The notes under the pieces are model-generated. The model had not been told where the DNA came from. It ran no database searches and saw nothing but the letters and a program-made list of their open reading frames with translations. Source: an uncultured Elusimicrobiales bacterium (GTDB taxonomy: Bacteria; Elusimicrobiota; Elusimicrobia; Elusimicrobiales; Elusimicrobiaceae). From it: DNA of 13,833 bases. Positions 7,145 through 13,702 of the stretch are shown piece after piece. A program made the translations under genes and the position numbers. Location of the stretch: contig CAJOLM010000047.1 in assembly GCA_905235355.1 (NCBI GenBank), forward strand, positions 1 to 13,833. Direction: 5' to 3'. The stretch's first letter is position 1, and every line of letters begins with the position of its first letter.

Positions 7145-8370
7145 AAGATTTTTTGTACCTCGGTAATAATATTGTCTAGCGGAAGTTGTTTTTGCTCCCC
7201 GCTGGTTAAATCTTTTAGCGTAATTTGATTTTGTGCCAGTTCATCTTCGCCCAAAATCAGCGCGATGGCGGCGCCGCAGCGGTTGGCCTGTTTCATTTGC
7301 CCTTTGGCATTTTTGTCAAACAGACCGCCCTCGGTGCGCACCCCCGCTGCACGCAGCGCTTGCATGAGATTAAAAGCTTTCTCATTACACACAGGTGCCA
7401 AAGACAAGACAAAGACGCTCTTGTCCGGCGTAGCGGCTACTTCGCCGCGCGAGGCAATCACGCGCTCCACGCCCATTGCCCAACCGACCGCCGGAGTCGC
7501 CGGGCCGCCCATACTTTTGATAAGCCCGTCGTAGCGGCCACCCGCAGCAATGGCATTTTGGGACGTATCGCCCGCCTGAAATTCAAACACAGTGCGGCTG
7601 TAATAATCTAGCCCGCGCACGAGCATGGGGTCCACCACAAAATCAATTTTGCCTTTTAGCAGACGCTGCACTTCTTCAAAATGTGCCTGACATTCCGGGC
7701 ACAGTTGCATGGTCGGCACGCGGCCTGCAAAACGGCTGCCGTCAATTTTGCAATCCAGCACACGCAGCGGATTTTTCTCCAGGCGCGTTTGGCAATTTTC
7801 GCACAGCGTATCTTTTTCTTTAGACAGAAAATCAATCAGCGCCTGGCGGTACAGCGGGCGGCATTTATCGCAACCCAAGCTGTTTATTTTGACCAAATAA
7901 TTTTTCGCGCCGAAGGCAGACACAATGTCTTTCAGCATTAAAATCATTTCGGCATCTGCCGCCGGAGCGGAATTGCCAATAGACTCGGCACCGATTTGCT
8001 CAAATTCGCGGTAGCGGCCCGCTTGCGGACGCTCGGCGCGGAACATATTGCCGATATAGAAAAATTTTTGCACCGGGGCAGCTTGCGTAAAATTATTTTC
8101 CAAATACGCGCGTACCACACCCGGCGTACCCTCGGGGCGGATAGCCAACTGGCGATGCCCGGCGTCTTCAAACGCGTACATTTCTTTTTGAACGATATCG
8201 GTCGTTTCGCCGGTAGATTTCACAAATAATTCTTTTTGTTCTACCGTCGGCAGGCGCAGCTCCGAAAACCCATAGCGGCGCAGCACGCCGCGGGCGCAGT
8301 TTTCCAGCTCTGTAAAAAATGAAGATTGGGGCTCAAAAATGTCCCTAAAACCTCTGACTAATTTGCTCAT
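7141..8370 (-). CDS. hisS: Histidyl-tRNA synthetase
   Basis: 409 residues, the typical length. Class II enzyme that charges tRNA(His) with histidine. Visible: motif 1 region RGFRDIFEP (6-14), motif 2 FFYIGNMFRAERPQAGRY (103-120), HisA signature LVRGLDYYSR (250-259), motif 3/HisB AAGGRYDGL (275-283) with VGWAMGVERV (295-304), then a C-terminal anticodon-binding domain (about 320-409). The insertion domain carries paired cysteines (CDKC 167-170, CENC 190-193, CPEC 224-227), as in the zinc-type insertion of many bacterial HisRS. It is the first gene of a hisS-aspS operon, an arrangement found in many bacteria. No Shine-Dalgarno sequence is evident. A TAAAAT lies 6 nt upstream of the ATG and another lies 14 nt upstream. 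Confidence 0.97.
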   Translation of the reverse strand: MSKLVRGFRDIFEPQSSFFTELENCARGVLRRYGFSELRLPTVEQKELFVKSTGETTDIVQKEMYAFEDAGHRQLAIRPEGTPGVVRAYLENNFTQAAPVQKFFYIGNMFRAERPQAGRYREFEQIGAESIGNSAPAADAEMILMLKDIVSAFGAKNYLVKINSLGCDKCRPLYRQALIDFLSKEKDTLCENCQTRLEKNPLRVLDCKIDGSRFAGRVPTMQLCPECQAHFEEVQRLLKGKIDFVVDPMLVRGLDYYSRTVFEFQAGDTSQNAIAAGGRYDGLIKSMGGPATPAVGWAMGVERVIASRGEVAATPDKSVFVLSLAPVCNEKAFNLMQALRAAGVRTEGGLFDKNAKGQMKQANRCGAAIALILGEDELAQNQITLKDLTSGEQKQLPLDNIITEVQKIL

Positions 8371-8431
8371 AGCTATATTTTAGCATTTTAGGCGTTTTCT
8401 GTGCGTCTCTGCGGGCCTCTTGTCAGCACAC

Positions 8432-8461
8432 AAAAATACACCCCGGTTTTGGCCAGGGTGC
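8432..8461 (-). terminator. Terminator after the 167-residue exported protein gene
   Basis: The stem CACCC (8439-8443) with GGGTG (8456-8460) continues as GG/CC after one mismatch. On the minus strand it is followed by A and T5 (8436-8432). It lies 24 nt past the stop at 8485 and separates this gene from hisS. Confidence 0.75.
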
Positions 8462-8484
8462 ATAGTACACAGACAAAAAATAAG

Positions 8485-8988
8485 TTATTTTTCTTCTTGA
8501 TCTGATTTTATGGAATTCAAGACAGCCTCTACATCAGCCGATTTGATTGGACGTAGATTCATACCTCGGTCCTTTCCCTGCAAACGCTTCAGAATGGACG
8601 AATTGAAATAGTTAAATTGATCCGCAAAATAATAATACTTTTCGGAGTCCTCCACTACCTCAATTATATGGCGGGAAACAATAGCATCTGCATAAAGATG
8701 TACCGTGGTATCTAGATTGGTGATAGCATTATAATTCGGATGTTCGGCTTTAATTCTGCTAATGATTTGTTTCCGATATTTTTTCTCTATTGGATCCAAT
8801 TGCACTTTCTGGGCTTTCAGAGCTTCCTTTTGAGCTTGTAGTGCTTCCCTTTCTAATGCTCCTGAGAGACTCTCACCCGCACGAGCAGAAGAAGAACCTA
8901 AATCTCTATAGTGAGATTGTTGCGCGTAGCCCATAGCACAGCAACCTAACAACAACACACAACCCAGCAGTAATATTTTTCCTTTCAT
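8485..8988 (-). CDS. Exported protein of unknown function
   Basis: 167 residues. The N-terminus (MKGKILLLGCVLLLGCCAMG) is a signal sequence. LLGC at 13-16 could be a lipobox, making a lipoprotein, or cleavage could follow GYA at 20-22. A charged helical stretch follows (ALEREALQAQKEALKAQK, about 44-62), then a mixed alpha/beta region rich in Tyr and Asp with a basic C-terminus. I recognise no family and no catalytic motif. The ribosome site AAGGAG lies 7 nt before the ATG. The gene is alone, flanked by its own terminator (8432-8461) and by an intergenic region with interleaved palindromes (9080-9110). It is more AT-rich than the synthetase genes on either side. Confidence 0.8.
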   Translation of the reverse strand: MKGKILLLGCVLLLGCCAMGYAQQSHYRDLGSSSARAGESLSGALEREALQAQKEALKAQKVQLDPIEKKYRKQIISRIKAEHPNYNAITNLDTTVHLYADAIVSRHIIEVVEDSEKYYYFADQFNYFNSSILKRLQGKDRGMNLRPIKSADVEAVLNSIKSDQEEK

Positions 8989-9079
8989 CTATTTTCTCCT
9001 TATGTCCACATTCTGTAATATTCTATACGTGGCATACTAATAGAGTAGTAAAACAATGTACAGAAAAACAGGGCCAAAA

Positions 9080-9110
9080 GACCTATATCTAAGGTAGGTC
9101 CTTAGACCTA
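9080..9110. promoter_or_regulatory. Interleaved palindromes upstream of the exported-protein gene
   Basis: GACCTA (9080-9085), TAGGTC (9095-9100) and GACCTA (9105-9110) occur in series. The middle one can pair with either flank. CTAAGG (9089-9094) with CCTTAG (9100-9105) forms a third overlapping hairpin. The group lies 92 nt upstream of the minus-strand gene and 45 nt past the thrS terminator. It could be an operator or a small RNA switch; no confident promoter was found beside it. Confidence 0.4.
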
Positions 9111-9154
9111 ATTATTACATCAAGAAATAAGTTAAGGCTTATTTTGCAACATAT

Positions 9155-9185
9155 AAAAAGGGCGACCGATAAGGCCGCCCCTTTG
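9155..9185 (-). terminator. Intrinsic terminator of thrS
   Basis: GGGCG (9160-9164) pairs with CGCCC (9176-9180). After one mismatch the stem continues CC/GG (9166-9167 with 9173-9174), and the loop is GATAA. On the minus strand T5 follows (9159-9155). It starts about 20 nt past the thrS stop. Confidence 0.85.
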
Positions 9186-9201
9186 TACTCTTACAAACAA
9201 C

Positions 9202-10953
9202 TTATTTCAGTAAATTACTCAAGCTGAAAGTATCTACTTCCTCTTTCATTTTGGCAATCACTTCGTCCACCGGCAGGGCGGCCGTGTTTTTGCCGTCGCG
9301 CAAGCGGATAGTGAGTTTGCCTTCCGCCGCTTCGTTCTTACCAATGACCGCCGCATACGGGATATGCTCCATGTGCGCTTCGCGGATTTTCAGCCCCAGT
9401 TTCTCCGGGCGAATATCCAGCTCCGGACGCAAGCCCGCAGCTTTCATCTTGGCGGCCACTTCTTGTGCAAATGGAATTTGCTCGTCGGTCAGCGTTAAAA
9501 GTTTAATCTGCACCGGAGCCAGCCACAACGGGAACCATCCCGCATAGTGTTCAATCAGCACGCCCGTAAAGCGTTCAATGCTGCCGAACATAGCGCGGTG
9601 CACCATAATCGGGCGTTTGCGCCCTTCGGGTGCGACATATTCCAAATCAAAGCGTTGCGGCAAATTGAAATCAAATTGGATCGTGGACAGCTGCCACAAG
9701 CGGCCAATCGCGTCCATCACTTTGATATCAATTTTCGGCCCGTAGAAAGCGGCTTCCCCGGCGTGAGTGGTATACTCAATATGATTGGTTTCCAACACAT
9801 GTTTAAGCGCATTTTCGGCGCGTTCCCACTCTGCCACGTCCCCGGTAAAATGTTCCGGGTGCTCCGGGTCGCGCGTGGAAAGTTCCACCGCGTATTTTTC
9901 AAAGCCAAAGGTTTTGAAAATGTGCATGGCATATTCAAAAGCTTGTTTGACTTCGCTTTCCACTTGCTCGGGCGTGCAGAAAATATGCGCATCATCTTGC
10001 GTAAATCCGCGCACGCGCAGCATCCCGTGCAAAGCACCGGAACGCTCATAGCGGTACACAGTACCTAATTCGGAAAAGCGCAACGGCAAATCACGATAAG
10101 AGCGCAAGTGGGATTTGTAAATTTCCACGTGGAAGGGGCAGTTCATGGGTTTAATTTGATACGCCTCATTATCCACTTCCATGGGGTGGAACATACTATC
10201 TTTATAAAATCCGGCATGACCGCTGATTTCAAATAAATGCAAGCGCGCAATATGCGGGCTGACCACCAGGTCATAGCCGCGTTTTAAGTTCTGGTCTTTA
10301 ATCCAGTCTTCCAAAATTTTGCGCAGCATACCGCCTTTGGGGTGCATTAAAATCAGCCCCGGGCCGATATGGTCATTAATGCTAAATAAATCCAGCTCCG
10401 GGCCCAGTTTGCGGTGGTCGCGCTTGGCGGCCTCTTCCTGCTGTTTAACGTAAGCATTTAGCTCGTCTTTCGTGTTAAAACTCAAGCCGTAAATGCGCTG
10501 CAACATGGGGCGTTTTTCGTCGCCGCGCCAGTACGCACCGGCAATAGTAGAGAGTTTAAAATTATTAATTTTGCCGGAGTGTTCCACGTGCGGGCCGCGG
10601 CACAAATCGGCATAATCGCCCGTGAGATAGACGGTAATTTGCCCGTCCTCTAACTCTTCCAGCAGCTCCAGCTTGTAGGTTTCGCCGCGCTCCTCAAAAA
10701 ACTTTTTGGCTTCGGCTTTGCTCATCTCTTTGCGCTCAAAAGGGATACGCGCTTTGATGATTTCCTTCATTTTAGTTTCAATCGTTTTCAAATCTTCCGG
10801 AGTGAAGGCGTGCGGACAATCAAAATCATAATAAAAGCCATTTTCAATGGCAGGGCCGATACCCAGCTTCGTACCGGGGAACAATTGCTGCACCGCTGCC
10901 GCCATAATATGCGCGCAGGAGTGCCGTTTGGTTTCTAGTTCATTATTTTCCAT
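9202..10953 (-). CDS. thrS: Threonyl-tRNA synthetase lacking the N-terminal TGS domain
   Basis: 583 residues, against about 640 for the E. coli enzyme. It charges tRNA(Thr) with threonine and should hydrolyse Ser-tRNA(Thr). The protein opens directly in the editing domain: HSCAH (His11, His15) and CRGPH (Cys118, His122) form the editing site. The catalytic core has MNCPFH (Cys272), motif 2 VYRYERSGALHGMLRVRGF with His323 in DDAHIF, and HRAMFGSIERF (His452). Cys272, His323 and His452 are the expected zinc ligands. The C-terminal 110 residues form the anticodon-binding domain. The offset from E. coli numbering is about 62, exactly the missing TGS domain. GGATAAG precedes the ATG. A perfect 8-bp hairpin lies in the leader (10965-10983). 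It is a single gene with its own terminator. Confidence 0.97.
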   Translation of the reverse strand: MENNELETKRHSCAHIMAAAVQQLFPGTKLGIGPAIENGFYYDFDCPHAFTPEDLKTIETKMKEIIKARIPFERKEMSKAEAKKFFEERGETYKLELLEELEDGQITVYLTGDYADLCRGPHVEHSGKINNFKLSTIAGAYWRGDEKRPMLQRIYGLSFNTKDELNAYVKQQEEAAKRDHRKLGPELDLFSINDHIGPGLILMHPKGGMLRKILEDWIKDQNLKRGYDLVVSPHIARLHLFEISGHAGFYKDSMFHPMEVDNEAYQIKPMNCPFHVEIYKSHLRSYRDLPLRFSELGTVYRYERSGALHGMLRVRGFTQDDAHIFCTPEQVESEVKQAFEYAMHIFKTFGFEKYAVELSTRDPEHPEHFTGDVAEWERAENALKHVLETNHIEYTTHAGEAAFYGPKIDIKVMDAIGRLWQLSTIQFDFNLPQRFDLEYVAPEGRKRPIMVHRAMFGSIERFTGVLIEHYAGWFPLWLAPVQIKLLTLTDEQIPFAQEVAAKMKAAGLRPELDIRPEKLGLKIREAHMEHIPYAAVIGKNEAAEGKLTIRLRDGKNTAALPVDEVIAKMKEEVDTFSLSNLLK

Positions 10954-10964
10954 AATCTTATCCG

Positions 10965-10983
10965 TAAGCGGAAAGTCCGCTTA
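10965..10983. promoter_or_regulatory. Perfect inverted repeat in the thrS / phosphotransferase divergent region
   Basis: TAAGCGGA (10965-10972) and TCCGCTTA (10976-10983) are separated by AAG, giving an 8-bp perfect stem with a 3-nt loop. It starts 12 nt upstream of the thrS ATG, so it would be in the thrS leader RNA. It also lies beside the plus-strand TATAAT at 10991. No U-tract follows, so it is not a terminator. It could be an operator or a leader hairpin. Confidence 0.5.
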
Positions 10984-10990
10984 AAATTTA

Positions 10991-10996
10991 TATAAT
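10991..10996 (+). promoter_or_regulatory. Possible -10 box for the LtaS-like gene
   Basis: A perfect TATAAT lies 38 nt upstream of the ATG at 11035, in a very AT-rich stretch. The expected -35 position falls in the inverted repeat and does not resemble TTGACA. The call rests on the -10 box and its position only. Confidence 0.35.
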
Positions 10997-11034
10997 AAAG
11001 TATATCAAATTAATAGGAATATCTGCCTGACACT

Positions 11035-12771
11035 ATGAAACAACTGCGCACCTTCCTCGCCCCGGCAATCAACCAGGCAAGCCTGCTGCTGATTGCTTCG
11101 TTGCCGGCACTGGCACTGACGGCCTTTGGGCTGTATCAGCTGCAAGTGACTAGCCCGGGCGTATGGATATATACGCTGCTGATGCGCGGCGTGGTGGAAT
11201 TTGCTTTTTTGGGCTTATGCTTGTCCGTACTCAATGCGCTCGGACTTAAAAACAAATGGGTGCTTGCTATCCTATTATATATATACTACCTGGCTACAAC
11301 CGCTGATTTTGTGCTGATGTGGTATTTTAAGGAACGCTTTGGCGCGAAATATTTAGACACGCTGCAAGGCGGCGATTATAACTTTTTAACCGACTGGCGC
11401 ATTTTGTCTTACCTCATTTTATTTTTGCTGTTTTGTATCGGCAGCGTGCGACGCTGGTTTACCCCGCAGCCGCGCCGGGCGGCCTGGCACCAGGCAGGTA
11501 TATGCGCGTTGGTGCTGCTACTGCTGACGCTAGTTAATCCCTTTGTGTTTTTAACGAAACCCAATGATTTTTTTGCACGCTACTTGCTTCCCCCTTCCCC
11601 GGTATACACCATTAGCCAACTTATGGCTACGCCTATCACCGCGCACGTGACAAACACGCTGCCAACTGATGTGGCTGCCACCGCAGAACAATACAATGTA
11701 TTTAATGCTAAAAATACCGGCATTGGCAAAAATTATACGCGGGTCATTTTGATAGCGTCCGAATCTTTATCAGCCAAATATATGCACCGTTTTAATCCGC
11801 TTATCCCCGCTGAGGCCAGCCGCGGTTTTGATAGTTTGTTTGAAAACTATCCCTCTACTACACTCAAAACAGTTACCCTGTCCACTTTATACGGGCTGAC
11901 TGTCATTTTTTCGTCGCATCCGTTTGCCAAATTAACCTATGAAAACGGCTATCCGCTGTCCTTTGTCAAAGTGCTTCAGGCGCATGGTTTTCACACGGCA
12001 TTTTTGCGCGGCGCGCACGAAGATTATATGCATGAAAATGAGCTGTTTCACCAGGCCGGATTTGAAGTAGTGCGCGGGTGGAACTTTTTTGCAGAGCAAC
12101 CTGAATATGCCAAGTATTTGGATTGGTGGGGTATGCTGGACCGCAAGCTGTTTGAATATGCCGCGGACTATTTAAAAGAGCATCAAAAAGAGAAAACATT
12201 TCTCACGCTGCTGACGGTAGACACGCATGTGCCGCTGGGCCGCGCGGATTATTTAGACCTAAATTATGAGGAAATTGATTCGCAATTTTACGACGTGCCG
12301 ACTATGCCGCGCGCCTTTGCCCGCACGGGCCAGGATTTGACGTATTTCTTGCAACTGCTCAAGCAAAAAAATCTGTTAGATGCCCGTACGCTTATTTTGG
12401 TAACGGGCGATCATCCGTCGTACTCCAACACGCCCACCAATAAATTATTTAAGCCGTACCGCGACGTATTTGACCGCATCCCGTTTGCCATTATTACGGT
12501 GCCCGCGCTTAAAAAACCGCTTGTAACTGACACGCTGGCCAGCCAATTAGATGTGGCACCCACCGTGCTGGACCTGATGAATTTGCCGCAGCCAAAAGGG
12601 TTTTTCGGTCACAGTTTATTTGAAGCAAACGCCGCGCGCAGCGTGTTTGACATCAAAGAAGATTACGCTGTTGTAACAACCGAAAACGGACGGCAGGTTT
12701 TTCCGCTGAACTCCCGCCGCCCGGCTGACAAAAAGCTGATTGATTTAATGCGCACCTATTGGGTGGATTAA
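11035..12771 (+). CDS. LtaS/MdoB-like membrane phosphotransferase (alkaline phosphatase/sulfatase fold)
   Basis: 578 residues. Residues about 1-175 hold roughly five membrane helices; the catalytic domain (about 230-540) would face the periplasm. Active-site landmarks of the alkaline-phosphatase superfamily are visible: metal ligand Glu243 in ASESLS, a Thr-rich nucleophile segment around Lys278-Thr279 (LKTVTLSTLYGL, compare GKTSDSE in LtaS), VDTH (395-398), VTGDHPS with Asp459 and His460, and DVAPTVLDL (506-514). Relatives move phosphoglycerol or phosphoethanolamine from phospholipid to lipoteichoic acid, periplasmic glucans or lipid A. In an apparently Gram-negative cell, a glycan or lipid-A acceptor is more likely than lipoteichoic acid; this is inference. 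The ribosome site is weak (AGGAA, distant). Its stop codon overlaps that of the convergent pilin 2 gene, with no terminator between. Confidence 0.85.
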   Translation: MKQLRTFLAPAINQASLLLIASLPALALTAFGLYQLQVTSPGVWIYTLLMRGVVEFAFLGLCLSVLNALGLKNKWVLAILLYIYYLATTADFVLMWYFKERFGAKYLDTLQGGDYNFLTDWRILSYLILFLLFCIGSVRRWFTPQPRRAAWHQAGICALVLLLLTLVNPFVFLTKPNDFFARYLLPPSPVYTISQLMATPITAHVTNTLPTDVAATAEQYNVFNAKNTGIGKNYTRVILIASESLSAKYMHRFNPLIPAEASRGFDSLFENYPSTTLKTVTLSTLYGLTVIFSSHPFAKLTYENGYPLSFVKVLQAHGFHTAFLRGAHEDYMHENELFHQAGFEVVRGWNFFAEQPEYAKYLDWWGMLDRKLFEYAADYLKEHQKEKTFLTLLTVDTHVPLGRADYLDLNYEEIDSQFYDVPTMPRAFARTGQDLTYFLQLLKQKNLLDARTLILVTGDHPSYSNTPTNKLFKPYRDVFDRIPFAIITVPALKKPLVTDTLASQLDVAPTVLDLMNLPQPKGFFGHSLFEANAARSVFDIKEDYAVVTTENGRQVFPLNSRRPADKKLIDLMRTYWVD

Positions 12772-13436
12772 AACTTCACATTGTACTCCGTATAACCGTT
12801 GGCATGAGGAGTCCCTGTCCCGTCTGATATGGAACGGCAAATACTATCCGTAAAATCATTATACCCCAAACAACTCATAGCAGTAGCACTGGCGGTAATA
12901 AAAAAACTATTATTTCCAAAATGCACTATACACGCTCCAACAGCAGCAGAAGCATCTGGCCCACAATTAGTACCGCCCGACCAGTAGGCGGAAACCTCTT
13001 TAGTCTTCCGCGTCCAAGTGCCTTGCTTAAATTCCGTTGCGCCGGCTGTAATATCAATATCTAAATCCCGCACGTCTACCGCATACCCTCCATTAGCCAG
13101 GTAATACAACTCGCTTGCTTTTTGAATTTCTTTAGCATAGATAATATATTGCATCAATTTGGTTTTCGTAACCGCTTTTTGGTATTGCGGCAAAGCGATA
13201 GCAGCTAAAATACCGATAATGAGCACGACGACTAATAATTCTATTAGTGTAAATGCGTTGTAACTTCGCCCACGGGGAGAAGTGGGTTGAAGGACGCAGT
13301 CCGCACAACCCGATGAGGGGACTGTAAAGCTGTTTATTGTTGGGCAGCCCCTCACCTGTCCTTCGGGCACCCTCTCCCACACAGGGCGAGGGGAAATAGG
13401 GTTACTACTATTTTTATTTTTATTTTGTTTTTTCAT
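12768..13436 (-). CDS. Type IV pilin-like protein with a 61-residue, repeat-derived leader (pilin 2)
   Basis: 222 residues. The mature part starts at Phe62: FTLIELLVVVLIIGIL, Glu at mature position 5, then ALPQYQKAVTKTKL and a variable globular domain. It ends in a Cys loop (MSCLGYND...SICRSISDGTG) that matches the pilin 1 C-terminal loop. Ahead of Phe62 the protein begins MKKQNKNKNSSN, followed by about 45 residues encoded by an inverted-repeat DNA element (13267-13388), then SYNA. The residue before the cleavage site is Ala61 instead of the usual Gly. The start at 13436 is supported by AGGAG 5 nt upstream, the same spacing as pilin 1, and by an in-frame TAA just upstream (13455-13457). Whether prepilin peptidase accepts this leader is unknown. 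Translation may be tuned by the hairpins in the leader. Confidence 0.88.
   Translation of the reverse strand: MKKQNKNKNSSNPISPRPVWERVPEGQVRGCPTINSFTVPSSGCADCVLQPTSPRGRSYNAFTLIELLVVVLIIGILAAIALPQYQKAVTKTKLMQYIIYAKEIQKASELYYLANGGYAVDVRDLDIDITAGATEFKQGTWTRKTKEVSAYWSGGTNCGPDASAAVGACIVHFGNNSFFITASATAMSCLGYNDFTDSICRSISDGTGTPHANGYTEYNVKF
13267..13388. repeat. Palindromic repeat element inserted in frame in the pilin 2 leader
   Basis: The ends are imperfect inverted repeats: CGCCCACGGGGAGA (13267-13280) against TCTCCCACACAGGGCG (13373-13388). Inside are nested hairpins: GGGTTG (13284-13289) with CAACCC, enclosing GGAC-GCA-GTCC, and TGAGGGG (about 13314-13320) with CCCCTCA (about 13348-13354). On the minus strand the element is open in the pilin frame, giving for example PRPVWERVPEGQVRG. 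The full insertion between the Lys/Asn-rich start and NAFTLIELL is about 135 nt, a multiple of three. The organisation recalls the palindromic elements of Rickettsia that insert in frame in genes. Relation to that family is not claimed. Confidence 0.7.
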
Positions 13437-13458
13437 ATTTTCTCCTGTTATTAATTAT

Positions 13459-13536
13459 GTCGTCCCCGAGGGTCGGTATCGGGGACCTCAACTACTTTTT
13501 TAAGGCCGAGATTCCCGATAAAGACACTCGGGAATG
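13459..13536. repeat. Two-hairpin intergenic repeat, copy A
   Basis: Hairpin 1 is GTCCCCGA (13462-13469) with TCGGGGAC (13479-13486), with a 9-nt loop. Hairpin 2 is TTCCCGA (13512-13518) with TCGGGAA (13528-13534), also with a 9-nt loop. The linker contains CCTCAACTACTTTTTTAAGG. It lies in the leader RNA of pilin 2, between the small leader ORF and the pilin ribosome site, and it supplies the last codons and the stop of that ORF. It aligns end to end with copy B. Confidence 0.75.
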
Positions 13537-13575
13537 GTTCTTATTGATATCTTTTTTTTCATTTATTTTTTTCAT
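13492..13575 (-). CDS. 27-residue leader ORF upstream of pilin 2
   Basis: AGGAG is followed after 5 nt by ATGAAAAAA, the same start block as the pilin 2 gene itself. The peptide begins MKKINEKKDINKN, then reads into repeat copy A (HSRVSLSGISALKK) and stops at TAG (13492-13494), 55 nt before the pilin start. It looks like a pilin-type start region that a repeat insertion cut short, or a duplicated start-plus-repeat unit. It could act as an upstream ORF affecting pilin translation, or be an inert relic. It contains A7 and A8 runs that are prone to slippage. Not recognised as any known peptide. Confidence 0.45.
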   Translation of the reverse strand: MKKINEKKDINKNHSRVSLSGISALKK

Positions 13576-13597
13576 TTTTTCTCCTTTCATTTAATGT

Positions 13598-13677
13598 GTC
13601 GTGCTGAGAGGTTTATGCTCAGCACCTCAACCGCTTTTTCAAGGTAAAGATCCTGAGCAACAACCCCTCAGAATGAC
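13598..13677. repeat. Two-hairpin intergenic repeat, copy B
   Basis: Hairpin 1 is GTGCTGAG (13601-13608) with CTCAGCAC (13618-13625), with a 9-nt loop. Hairpin 2 is TCCTGAG (13651-13657) with CTCAGAA (13667-13673), with one mismatch and a 9-nt loop. The linker CCTCAACCGCTTTTTCAAGG matches copy A closely. Ends GTCGTGCTGAG and CTCAGAATGAC are near-inverted repeats. Stem sequences differ from copy A but pairing is kept. It lies just inside the predicted pilin 2 transcript. Confidence 0.75.
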
Positions 13678-13702
13678 ATTTTTATTTGGTCCATACCCCC
13701 GT

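Noticed and set aside
13132..13380. Alternative 82-codon frame over the pilin 2 leader (GEGARRTGEG...)
   Set aside because: It has no ribosome site, loses the pilin helix, and is simply another open frame of the GC-rich repeat.
13436..13575. Slippage in the A7 or A8 run fusing the leader ORF to pilin 2
   Set aside because: An in-frame TAA (13455-13457) immediately precedes the pilin ATG in the pilin frame, so no fusion product can be made.
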